Of a stretch of 18,607 nucleotides of DNA, positions 6,746 to 13,490 are shown in pieces. The notes under the pieces were generated by a model that was given only the letters and a program-made list of their open reading frames with translations, was not told the origin of the DNA and did no database searches. Position 1 is the first letter of the stretch, and the number at the start of each line of letters is the position of its first letter. The translations under genes and the position numbers were made by a program. Source of the DNA: Pseudomonadota bacterium (lineage in GTDB: Bacteria; Pseudomonadota; Alphaproteobacteria; Rhizobiales; Rhizobiaceae); NCBI GenBank assembly GCA_023416545.1, contig JAEZHO010000095.1, positions 1 through 18,607 of the forward strand, read 5' to 3'.

Positions 6746-6770
6746 GGAACCGCTTGCGGCTTTCCCCATT
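6746..6770 (+). promoter_or_regulatory. EcfG-type promoter of the sensor kinase gene
   Basis: GGAAC (6746-6750), 16 bases, then CATT (6767-6770), about 130 bases before the kinase start. Same layout as the nepR and DUF883 promoters. This would put the presumed PhyR kinase under feedback control of the response it triggers. Confidence 0.65.
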
Positions 6771-6902
6771 TCACCACCTGGCCGCTTCGGAGACAGATTG
6801 GCGGGTTGTTGCCGCGATGGCCAGTCTCTATAAGGGCACAGGCAGGCGGGAAAGTACGCGGGTGTCGCCGGCTCTTTCCTTCAAGTTGGACGAGGTGAGA
6901 AA

Positions 6903-7946
6903 TTGGTGCATCCGCTGACATGGCAGCGAGCTGGTCAGAGTGATGACAAGTTGCGAGAGTTCCTGCTGCCTGCGCTGGTCGATCTCGGCGCCAGTGTCAT
7001 CATCCAGGATGCTCGCCATGACTATCTCCTCGTCGCAAACCTCCCCGATGCCTGGCTTCCGGATGCGTGGCGGTCGGACGACGGGCCCGGCGAGGCGCCT
7101 GCTTCACCCACCGACGACAGCCTGTTCGGACCCGAGGTCGCCACGCGCCTCAATGCGCTGAAGGCGGACATGACCGAGCCCGGCCAGAAGGGCCAGCTCG
7201 AGGTGATGTTCGGCGCTGAACAGTTCTTCGAATTCCGGATCCAGGCGGTCGAGTTCGCCCAGGGCGGGCTTCACCTCGTGACGACGATCGTCGATCGCTC
7301 CGAGGAACGGCACCGGGAGCGTCTGCTGCGGGCGCTGTTGCGCGAGGTCAGCCACCGATCCAAGAACCTGCTGGCGATCATCCAGAGCATTGCCCTGCAG
7401 ACAGCGCGCTATTCCGGATCGCTCGACCTCTTTCTCCACAAGTTCCGCGGGCGTCTTTACTCGCTCTCCCAGTCGCAGGACCTGATCACCGATTCCAGCT
7501 GGCGGGGAGCGTATTTCTTCGAACTCGTGCAGCAGCAGACCGAGAAATACCTGCCGGAGAACCGCGACCTGGTGAAGGTAAGGGGAGACAACCTCCTGCT
7601 CAGCCCCAATGCCTCGCTTCATCTTGGGCTGGCCCTGCATGAGCTGATCGTCAATGCGGTGAGCCACGGCTCGCTCTTGCGCACCAGCCTGCCGATCGAG
7701 GTGTCCTGTACGCGCAAGCGCATCGACGGCCACGACATGGTGGAAATGATCTGGCACGAACCGCTCGCAGCAGGCGACGGCGAGGCTCACGATCCGCAGC
7801 ACATCAAGGCTCATTTCGGCAGCACGGTCCTCGAGCGCGTGGTCCCGGCCTCGGTGAACGGCAGGGCGGAGTACGTGGTAGCGCCCGACCGTATCTCCTA
7901 CCACCTGACATTCCCGCTGGAACCCGGCGCGAACGACGAAGACTGA
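6903..7946 (+). CDS. HWE/HisKA_2-type sensor histidine kinase, soluble, likely PhyR kinase
   Basis: A 347-residue kinase without membrane helices. The N-terminal part (about 25-135) looks like a degenerate PAS-type sensor ('VIIQDARHDYLLVANLPDAW'). The H-box 'LLREVSHRSKNLLAIIQSIA' puts the phosphorylated His at about 151; the N-box 'LALHELIVNAVSHGSL' (N251) and 'MIWHEPL' (W284, E286) match the HWE/HisKA_2 group, and 'FGSTVLERVV' is the G-box. Such kinases commonly phosphorylate PhyR, and the position just after phyR supports this; S. meliloti has a kinase gene in its GSR locus too. No ATG fits: the start is TTG 6903 or GTG 6906, both behind GAGGTGAG (6892-6899). A GSR promoter precedes it. The signal sensed is unknown. 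Confidence 0.88.
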   Translation: MVHPLTWQRAGQSDDKLREFLLPALVDLGASVIIQDARHDYLLVANLPDAWLPDAWRSDDGPGEAPASPTDDSLFGPEVATRLNALKADMTEPGQKGQLEVMFGAEQFFEFRIQAVEFAQGGLHLVTTIVDRSEERHRERLLRALLREVSHRSKNLLAIIQSIALQTARYSGSLDLFLHKFRGRLYSLSQSQDLITDSSWRGAYFFELVQQQTEKYLPENRDLVKVRGDNLLLSPNASLHLGLALHELIVNAVSHGSLLRTSLPIEVSCTRKRIDGHDMVEMIWHEPLAAGDGEAHDPQHIKAHFGSTVLERVVPASVNGRAEYVVAPDRISYHLTFPLEPGANDED

Positions 7947-8005
7947 TCGCGTCCCGACCGGGCGCCGGATGCAGCTTGCCCGATAGGGGGCGCATCCAGG
8001 TCGCC

Positions 8006-8042
8006 AAAACAAATTGGCTCGGTTCCAGGGGAACCGAGCCAA
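8006..8042 (-). terminator. Intrinsic terminator of the small RNA and the minus-strand ABC operon
   Basis: On the minus strand a perfect 13-bp stem (TTGGCTCGGTTCC at 8042-8030 with its complement at 8026-8014, 3-base loop) is followed directly by TTTGTTTT (8013-8006). The plus strand lacks a T-run after the stem, so the terminator acts leftward. It lies 60 bases past the convergent kinase stop. Confidence 0.9.
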
Positions 8043-8118
8043 CTCATCTCTTCGAGGGGGACTGAAGAGTGTGTCTGGAAGCCTTGTAGGGCGGGGGACG
8101 GGGGGTGCTTCCAGACAT
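8006..8118 (-). ncRNA. Candidate EcfG-dependent small RNA with C-rich loops
   Basis: No protein gene fits here, but the minus strand has all the parts of a trans-acting small RNA of about 113 bases. A perfect EcfG promoter (8149-8125) predicts a start near 8117-8119. Hairpin 1 pairs 8117-8107 with 8082-8072 (11 bp, TGTCTGGAAGC arm) and exposes a 24-base loop with C runs of 6, 5 and 3. Hairpin 2 pairs CTCTTC (8069-8064) with GAAGAG (8053-8048) and exposes CCCCC. Hairpin 3 is a 13-bp intrinsic terminator (8042-8014) followed by TTTGTTTT. Unpaired C-runs can bind Shine-Dalgarno sequences, as in the sigma-T-dependent RNA GsrN of Caulobacter. It could also be cut from the 3' end of the minus-strand ABC transcript. 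No homology search was possible. Confidence 0.75.
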
Positions 8119-8124
8119 CCACAT

Positions 8125-8149
8125 AACGACCGTCCGCGCGGAACGTTCC
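8125..8149 (-). promoter_or_regulatory. Perfect EcfG-type promoter of the small RNA
   Basis: Minus-strand GGAAC (8149-8145), 16 bases, then CGTT (8128-8125). It matches the phyR promoter exactly in -35, spacing and -10. The -35 lies in a GGAACGTTCC palindrome (8140-8149), but only the minus-strand copy has a -10 at the right distance. No protein-coding gene follows on this strand before the terminator. Confidence 0.85.
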
Positions 8150-8159
8150 TTCCCCGGTG

Positions 8160-8178
8160 AAATAAATTTAATTTATTT
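8160..8178. repeat. AT-only palindrome between permease stop and small RNA promoter
   Basis: AAATAAAT (8160-8167) and ATTTATTT (8171-8178) are exact reverse complements around TTA, an AT-only island in GC-rich DNA. It lies 11 bases upstream of the small RNA -35 element and 9 bases past the permease stop. It could be an upstream activating element, a protein site, or a weak hairpin for the ABC transcript. Confidence 0.5.
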
Positions 8179-8187
8179 GCCGCCCGG

Positions 8188-9111
8188 TCAGCGCTTCAGG
8201 GTGCGCGGGTCGAGGGCATCGCGGATCGCGTCTCCCATGAAGTTCACGCTCAGCACGGTCAGGGAAATCGCAAGGCCCGGCCAGAGCACGCGCGAGGGCG
8301 TCAGCTGCATGAAATTGGCGCCGTCATAGAGGAGGCGCCCCCAGGTCGGGAAGTCGGAGGGGAAGCCGAGCCCGAGGAAGCTCAGCGCCGATTCCGTGAT
8401 GATCGCCGACGCGATGCCGAGGGTTGCGGAGACCATGATCGAACTCAGCACATTCGGCAGGATGTGGCGGAGGACGATGCGGTGCTCGCGCATCCCGCTG
8501 CTCTTGGCGGCGATGATGAACTCCTGGCTCTTGACCGCCAGCACGTCGCCCCGGACGATGCGTGCCGTGTGCATCCAGCTGGTGATGCCGATGACGAAGA
8601 CGATCAGGATGAAGATACCGGTTTCGGGACCGAGCGAGGCGCGCAGCGTATCGCGGAACAGCATGATGATGACGAGCAGCAGCGGCAGCAGCGGAAGCGC
8701 CAGGAAAAGGTCTGTTACCCGCATCAGCGGTCCGTCCAGCCGCCGGAAATAGCCCGAGATCACGCCGACCAGCGTCCCCAGCAGCAGGGCGAGCAGCATC
8801 GCCGTGATGCCGACGGCGAGCGATATGCGCCCGCCTGCGAGAACCTGCGCGAGCATGTCCTTGCCGAGATTGTCGGTTCCGAAGGGATGCGCAAGCGAGG
8901 GCCACTGGTTCTTGTCGCGGATGTTGATCGCATTCGGCGCGACGGTGTGGATATAGGGCCCGACATAGACGGCCAGGAAGATGAAGACGAACACCCCGAG
9001 GCCGACGATCCCGCCCCGGTGGGCGCGGAATTGCCTCCACACGTCTCGGAGGGCGGAGCGGGCGGGGCTCTCGGCCTTTGCCGGGGCGGCGGCGAGTACC
9101 GTATCAGTCAT
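8188..9111 (-). CDS. Peptide-type ABC transporter permease, DppC/OppC-like
   Basis: A 307-residue permease. After a polar N-terminus it has one membrane helix (about 36-58, 'GGIVGLGVFVFIFLAVYVGPYI'), then 'AHPFGTDNLGKDMLAQVLAGGRISLAVGI', the DppC signature, further helices, an EAA loop 'EFIIAAKSSGMREHRIVLRHILPN', and the C-terminal 'ESALSFLGLGFPSDFPTWGRLLYDG' and 'GDAIRDALDPRTLKR'. The ATG at 9111 is chosen because it overlaps the upstream permease gene by 8 bases and begins 'MTDTVLAAAP'; an upstream start would lie inside that gene. It is the last gene of the minus-strand unit; transcription likely ends at 8006-8042. Confidence 0.95.
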   Translation of the reverse strand: MTDTVLAAAPAKAESPARSALRDVWRQFRAHRGGIVGLGVFVFIFLAVYVGPYIHTVAPNAINIRDKNQWPSLAHPFGTDNLGKDMLAQVLAGGRISLAVGITAMLLALLLGTLVGVISGYFRRLDGPLMRVTDLFLALPLLPLLLVIIMLFRDTLRASLGPETGIFILIVFVIGITSWMHTARIVRGDVLAVKSQEFIIAAKSSGMREHRIVLRHILPNVLSSIMVSATLGIASAIITESALSFLGLGFPSDFPTWGRLLYDGANFMQLTPSRVLWPGLAISLTVLSVNFMGDAIRDALDPRTLKR

Positions 9112-10114
9112 ACCGGATCCTCGGATCGAGAATGCCGTACAGCACGTCGGCAATCAGGTTGAAGAGGACGATCAGCACCGCGAAGATGAAGGTCAGCGTT
9201 TGCACCAGCGGAATATCGGCACCCTGGATGGCGGTGATCAGCAATTGTCCAAGGCCGTTCACCCGAAATATCTGCTCGGTGATGATGGCGCCGGAGAAAA
9301 TGGTCGGCACGCCGAGCGCGATGACGGTCACGACCGGGATCAGGCTGTTGCGAAGGACATGGACGAGCAGCACCGCCTTCTCCCTGACGCCCTTGGCACG
9401 GGCGGTGCGGACATAGTCCTGGTGCAGGTTGTCCAGCATGGAGGCGCGAACGAAGCGGGCGATCTGCGAGGCGTTGTAGAGCGCCAGCACGGACACCGGC
9501 AGAACCATCTGGCGCACCTGCGCCATGAAGCTCGAGAAATCGGTGACGCGAAGATTGGTGTCGTAGACCGAGGGGAACCACTGCAGGTAGGAGGAGAAGA
9601 CGACGATCAGCAGGACGCCGGTGAAGAAGGTCGGCACCGAGTATCCGACCATGGAGACGAAGGTGCCGATCTGGTCGAAGATCGAATACTGCTTGTAGGC
9701 GGAGATGACGCCGATCGGGATGGCGATCAGGATGCCGAAGAGATAGGCGAGGCCGACCACCCACAAGGTCTGCGGCAGGCGCTGGACGATCAGGTCGACC
9801 ACCGGGCTCCTCGTCGCCCAGGACAGTACCCGCATGCGCTCGCCGTCGCCGATCTGCCAGCCGGTCAGGCTTTCCAGGATGTTCAGGGGCTCGTTTATGA
9901 AGAACTGCTGCAGCCAGAGGAGGTAGCGGATCAGGAAGGGCTGGTTGAGGCCAAGCGAAGCGCGGATCTGCTCGCGGACTTCGGGCGGGATGGTCAGGGG
10001 CAGGTCGCCGGTCGGATCGTTCGGCGCGAGGTCGAGCAAGGCGAAGATGACGAAGCTGATGACCAGCAGGGTCGGGATGGCAAACAACAATCGCCGCAGC
10101 GTGTATGTGAACAT
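9104..10114 (-). CDS. Peptide-type ABC transporter permease, DppB/OppB-like
   Basis: A 336-residue permease starting 'MFTYTLRRLLFAIPTLLVISFVIFALLDLAPNDP', typical of DppB. It has a larger periplasmic loop than the 316-residue permease at the left edge (about 35-115, including 'LQQFFINEPLNILESLTGWQIG'), which is common in the longer subgroup. The EAA loop is 'DYVRTARAKGVREKAVLLVHVLRNSL', and the protein ends 'LFNLIADVLYGILDPRIRYD'. The ATG at 10114 follows GGGGA at good spacing. The 149-base gap to the binding-protein gene holds two hairpins. Forms the channel with the permease of 8188-9111. Confidence 0.95.
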   Translation of the reverse strand: MFTYTLRRLLFAIPTLLVISFVIFALLDLAPNDPTGDLPLTIPPEVREQIRASLGLNQPFLIRYLLWLQQFFINEPLNILESLTGWQIGDGERMRVLSWATRSPVVDLIVQRLPQTLWVVGLAYLFGILIAIPIGVISAYKQYSIFDQIGTFVSMVGYSVPTFFTGVLLIVVFSSYLQWFPSVYDTNLRVTDFSSFMAQVRQMVLPVSVLALYNASQIARFVRASMLDNLHQDYVRTARAKGVREKAVLLVHVLRNSLIPVVTVIALGVPTIFSGAIITEQIFRVNGLGQLLITAIQGADIPLVQTLTFIFAVLIVLFNLIADVLYGILDPRIRYD

Positions 10115-10183
10115 CGATTTTCCCCGGACTGCAGCCTGATGCCCTGTTCGGGGTCTTCATGGCTGCAGGTTTCTGAGACGGCC

Positions 10184-10210
10184 CACATCGCCGGCCGCTC
10201 CGGCGATGTG
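10184..10210 (-). repeat. Hairpin between binding-protein and permease genes (distal)
   Basis: CACATCGCCGG (10184-10194) and CCGGCGATGTG (10200-10210) form a perfect 11-bp stem with a 5-base loop. No T-run follows on the minus strand. Such hairpins after a binding-protein gene usually protect the upstream message and lower expression of the permeases. Confidence 0.6.
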
Positions 10211-10230
10211 CCAACGCAGGGAAGGGCAGT

Positions 10231-10257
10231 GCCGGGGCTCGCGCCGCAAGCCCCGGC
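10231..10257 (-). repeat. Hairpin directly after the binding-protein gene
   Basis: GCCGGGGCT (10231-10239) and AGCCCCGGC (10249-10257) form a perfect 9-bp stem with a 9-base loop, starting 6 bases past the stop of the binding-protein gene. Together with the hairpin at 10184-10210 it makes a two-stem intercistronic element. Confidence 0.6.
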
Positions 10258-10263
10258 CGCTTC

Positions 10264-11973
10264 CTACTTCTTGCGATGCCAGTCGGCGACATTCCAGAGC
10301 TGGGAATCCCAGGAGTTCATGCGGATGCCATCAAGGGTCACCGCGAAGGACGACTGGTCTCCCCGATGCACGAGCGGGATATGGGCGCCCTCTTCGGTCA
10401 GCATGTCATTGAGCTGCTTGGCGAGTTCCGCGCGCTTCTGGAGGTCAGCCGTGCGGGAGAGCTCGCCGACCAGCTTGTCGTAGTCGGCATTGCAGTAGCG
10501 GGGGATGTTCTGGCCCTGCCAGCCGTTTTCCGGCCCCGGCATCTTGTCGCACAGCCACTCCGCCAGATACTTCTCCGGGTCCGTCCCGTCGAAGTTGTTG
10601 GTATACATCTGCACGTCGGCATAGAACTTCTGGAAGGTATCGGGGCTTGCCGGGTCGCCTCCGAAGAAGACGGAGGCGCTGGCATTGCGCAGTTCGGCAT
10701 CGACGCCGATCTCGGCCCACATGGCTTTCACCAGTTCCTGGGTCGCCTGGCGCACGGAGTTCGTCGAGGTCGCATAGAGATATGCGAGACGAACGCCATC
10801 CTTGGCGCGGATACCGTCAGGTCCGGGGGCCCAGCCCGCGTCGTCGAGCAGCTTGTTGGCCGCCTCGACATCCTGCTTCAGGCACCAGCTGTCGTTCTTG
10901 GTGGAGGCGACCGATTCCGGCGCCGGCACGATGTTGCACGTCGGTTTGCCGGCGCGACCGTATCCGGCCTCGACGATGATGTCGCGGTCGATCGCCAGCG
11001 AGAGCGCCCGGCGGACGGCGGGGTCGCTCAGCGAGGGATGCGGACCGCCCTCCTTGGTGGAGCGCTTGTCGCCGAGTGCCGGGTCGGGATTGGTGTGATT
11101 GAGCTGGATACGCTCCACCTGGGTGCCGAAGGAAATCTCCAGCCTCCCCTTGCCGGCGGCCAGCATCGTTTCCAGCACTTCCGGCTCGACCTGCGCGTTC
11201 CAGGCGTAGTCAAATTCACCCGTTTCGAGCACGGCGCGCGCAGCCGATGCGGCGTCGCCGCCGCCTTTCAGCGTCGCCGAGGCGAAGCTCGGCTTGGCCG
11301 GGTCGCGGTAGTTCGGATTGGCCTCGAACGTGACAACGTCGTTCGGCTTGAAATCCGTGACGACGAAGGGGCCGGTGCCGATCGGCTTGAAGTTGGCATC
11401 CGTGCAGCTCGGGGCCTTGGCGCCGAGGCAATCCTTGAACTGTGCCGCCTGAATGACCGGCGACTGGGAGCCGACGAATGCGCTGTAGGGATAGGGTTTG
11501 GGCTCCTCGAAGGTGATCTTCACCGTCTGCGGATCGACGGCTTCCACGTTCTTGACACCTTCGTACTGCGCCGCCTGCGCGCATCCGCCGTCGGGAGCCG
11601 TGCAATACTTCCAGGTGAAGACGACATCGTCGGCGGTGAAATCCGTTCCGTCCGACCATTTGACGCCCGGCTTCAGCTTCCAGGTCATGCTGAGCATGTC
11701 TTCTGCGAAGCCGCCGTTCTCGATCGTGGGGATCTCCTCCACCAGATAGGGAACGAGGGCCCCGGTCTCGTCGTAGCGGGCCAGCGGCTCGATCACCATG
11801 GATGCGGCATAGACATCCTTGGTGCCCGCCGAAAGGAAGGGATTCATCGTCGAGACAGCCTGCCAGAACAGGATCTTCAGGTCGCCGTCGGCGCCTCGTT
11901 CGGCATGGGCAAGCGATGCAGAAAGCGTCAGGCAAGCCACCGTCCCCGCAAGCAGGGTATTGAAGGTCTTCAT
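10264..11973 (-). CDS. Peptide-type ABC transporter solute-binding protein (SBP_bac_5), with four cysteine pairs
   Basis: A 569-residue periplasmic binding protein. A Sec signal peptide (about 1-24, cleavage after 'SLAHA') precedes the mature start 'ERGADGDLKILFWQAVSTMNPFLSAGTKD'. SBP_bac_5 marks follow: 'TWKLKPGVKWSDGTDFTADDVVFTWKY' (about 97-123), 'PIGTGPFVV', 'NPNYRDPAKP' and 'DPAVRRALSLAIDRDIIV'. Eight Cys in the mature part fall in close pairs (124/131, 182/190, 346/364, 475/494), which suggests disulfides. It is the first gene of the minus-strand unit and probably feeds the two permeases below and the fused ATPase on the other strand. The neighbouring M20 amidohydrolase suggests an acylated amino acid or peptide-like ligand; that is inference. 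AAGGGGA precedes the ATG at 11973. Confidence 0.95.
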   Translation of the reverse strand: MKTFNTLLAGTVACLTLSASLAHAERGADGDLKILFWQAVSTMNPFLSAGTKDVYAASMVIEPLARYDETGALVPYLVEEIPTIENGGFAEDMLSMTWKLKPGVKWSDGTDFTADDVVFTWKYCTAPDGGCAQAAQYEGVKNVEAVDPQTVKITFEEPKPYPYSAFVGSQSPVIQAAQFKDCLGAKAPSCTDANFKPIGTGPFVVTDFKPNDVVTFEANPNYRDPAKPSFASATLKGGGDAASAARAVLETGEFDYAWNAQVEPEVLETMLAAGKGRLEISFGTQVERIQLNHTNPDPALGDKRSTKEGGPHPSLSDPAVRRALSLAIDRDIIVEAGYGRAGKPTCNIVPAPESVASTKNDSWCLKQDVEAANKLLDDAGWAPGPDGIRAKDGVRLAYLYATSTNSVRQATQELVKAMWAEIGVDAELRNASASVFFGGDPASPDTFQKFYADVQMYTNNFDGTDPEKYLAEWLCDKMPGPENGWQGQNIPRYCNADYDKLVGELSRTADLQKRAELAKQLNDMLTEEGAHIPLVHRGDQSSFAVTLDGIRMNSWDSQLWNVADWHRKK

Positions 11974-12297
11974 GCTGCTATTCCCCTTGTGTTTATTGTC
12001 GACGTTGATCTGCGGCGCACTCGTCTTCGGGCCGCTACCACTGCTCTTGCTGCAAATGCGATCTTGTTAAGTCGTTGTATTCGCAGACGGTGGTCTCATA
12101 TCCTCCTTGTGAGGTTGAGCTGATTGTCGCGTGTCGGACCGGGCACTCCCAGTGGTGCCTGATCAAATTTTGGGCCATCTAAGCATAGGCCTATTTTTCG
12201 TTCAAGCGTGAAATTTGACGCTTGCCAAGTGCCCTTGGGGCTGCACAGTATCCCAACACGAACGAGTGGGAACGACAACAACAAGCACGAGGTTTTC
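11974..12297. other. Divergent intergenic control region between binding-protein gene and M20 hydrolase gene
   Basis: This 324-base gap must hold the promoters of both halves of the ABC/hydrolase system. It is less GC-rich than its surroundings. I see a strong dyad at 12203-12224, a small CACT/AGTG dyad near 12144-12154, and on the minus strand an AAGGAGG followed after 2 bases by ATG and a 10-codon frame (12099-12067) within the long leader of the binding-protein gene. No EcfG-type promoter or convincing sigma-70 pair was found. Confidence 0.6.
12203..12224. promoter_or_regulatory. 22-bp dyad, operator candidate
   Basis: CAAGCGT (12203-12209) and ACGCTTG (12218-12224) are perfect inverted arms. 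The centre is G-AAATTT-G, so only one of the 11 base pairs fails to match. It lies 73 bases before the M20 ATG and 229 bases before the binding-protein ATG. The form suits a dimeric regulator controlling both directions; the protein is not identified. Confidence 0.55.
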
Positions 12298-13461
12298 ATG
12301 CCTGTCCTCAATCGCGCCGCCGAAATGCAGGAAGAAGTTGCGGGCTGGCGGCGTCACCTCCACGAGCGTCCGGAAATCCTCTACGACGTTTACGAGACGT
12401 CGGCATTCGTGGCGGAAAAGCTGCGGTCGTTCGGGTGTGACGTCGTCGAGACGGGCGTAGGTAGGACCGGCGTCGTGGGCATCATCAAGGGACGGCACGG
12501 GGATGGAAACGTCATCGGTTTCCGCGCCGACATGGACGCGCTGCCGATATTCGAGACGAGCGGCAAGCCCTGGATGTCGAAGACGCCGGGCAAGGCACAT
12601 TCCTGCGGCCATGACGGGCACACGGCCATGCTGCTGGGGGCCGCGCAATACCTCGCGGAGACGCGGAACTTCCGCGGCTCGGTCGCCGTCATCTTCCAGC
12701 CTGCGGAGGAGGGCGGCGCCGGCGCGCTCGCAATGGTCAACGACGGTTTCCTTGAAAAGCACGGGATCGGCCAGGTCTACGGGATGCACAATTCTCCCGG
12801 TCTTCCGCTCGGGCAGTTCGCCATCCGCAAGGGCTCCGTCATGGCCGCGGCGGATACGTTCGAGATCATCGTCAACGGGCGCGGCAGCCATGCGGCGCAA
12901 CCGCATCTTTCTGTCGATCCGGTGCTGACCGCCGGCCATATCGTGGTGGCGCTGCAGTCGATCGTGTCCCGGCAGACGGACCCCCTGAAATCGCTGGTGG
13001 TGACGGTCGCCTCCATCCACGGCGGAGACGCCAACAATGTCATCCCCGATAGCGTCAGGCTTGGCGGGACGGTGCGCACGCTCCTGCCGGAGACGCGTGA
13101 TTTCGCGGAGAAGCGGCTGAAGGAACTGGTGCAGGCGACCGCCCTTGCCCATGGGGCCAGCGCGGACGTCACCTATCGCCGCGGCTACCCGGTCACCTTC
13201 AACCACGAGGCGGAGACCGAGTTCGCAACGGGGATCGCGACGACCGTCGGCGGGCCGAACTCGGTCGATACGCAGATGGCTCCCCACATGGGGGCGGAAG
13301 ACTTCTCCTACATGCTGGAGCGCAGGCCGGGCGCCTTCATCTTCATCGGTAACGGCGATACCGCCGGTCTTCACAATCCCGCCTACGACTTCAATGACGA
13401 AGCACTTCCCTATGGCATCAGCTACTGGGTCACCCTTGCCGAAACGGCGCTCGCCGCCTGA
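12298..13461 (+). CDS. M20 family (HipO-type) amidohydrolase
   Basis: A 387-residue zinc-dependent amidohydrolase/carboxypeptidase of the M20D group (hippurate hydrolase, IAA-amino acid hydrolase and N-acyl amino acid hydrolase relatives). No signal peptide, so it acts in the cytoplasm. Metal-binding motifs are intact: 'HSCGHDGHTA' (C103, H105), 'PAEEGGAGA' (E137/E138), 'GMHNSPG' (H164) and 'GLHNPAYDFND' (H359); 'GRGSHAAQPH' belongs to the dimerisation domain (about 180-295). The ATG at 12298 has GAGG (12289-12292) 5 bases upstream; an open GTG frame from 12208 would start inside the 22-bp dyad and is rejected. The fused ATPase follows 29 bases later, so it likely cleaves the imported substrate. 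Confidence 0.93.
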   Translation: MPVLNRAAEMQEEVAGWRRHLHERPEILYDVYETSAFVAEKLRSFGCDVVETGVGRTGVVGIIKGRHGDGNVIGFRADMDALPIFETSGKPWMSKTPGKAHSCGHDGHTAMLLGAAQYLAETRNFRGSVAVIFQPAEEGGAGALAMVNDGFLEKHGIGQVYGMHNSPGLPLGQFAIRKGSVMAAADTFEIIVNGRGSHAAQPHLSVDPVLTAGHIVVALQSIVSRQTDPLKSLVVTVASIHGGDANNVIPDSVRLGGTVRTLLPETRDFAEKRLKELVQATALAHGASADVTYRRGYPVTFNHEAETEFATGIATTVGGPNSVDTQMAPHMGAEDFSYMLERRPGAFIFIGNGDTAGLHNPAYDFNDEALPYGISYWVTLAETALAA

Positions 13462-13490
13462 CATCGCAACCCCCGAAAAGGGAGAATGAC

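Noticed and set aside
8083..8106. G-quadruplex on the plus strand (GGG, GGGGG and GGGGGG runs).
   Set aside because: Only three separate G-runs of three or more; the strand that carries the promoter and terminator shows C-runs in a loop, a better explanation.
8140..8162. Plus-strand copy of GGAAC in the GGAACGTTCC palindrome as a second stress promoter.
   Set aside because: No C(A/G)TT element at the required 16-base distance on the plus strand.
8981..10483. A 500-codon plus-strand open frame opposite the two minus-strand permeases.
   Set aside because: Composition is Asp/Gly/Gln/His-rich with no domain, and the minus strand encodes clear permeases.
10264..11973. Lipoprotein signal for the binding protein (Cys at position 14).
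   Set aside because: The residues before the Cys (TVA) lack the Leu of a lipobox, and a good signal peptidase I site follows at SLAHA.
10276..12123. A 615-codon open frame on the plus strand opposite the binding-protein gene.
   Set aside because: Antisense shadow of a gene with signal peptide and SBP_bac_5 motifs; no recognisable domain of its own.
12268..12290. GGAAC before the M20 gene as an EcfG promoter.
   Set aside because: The bases 16-20 downstream (AGGT) do not match a -10 element.
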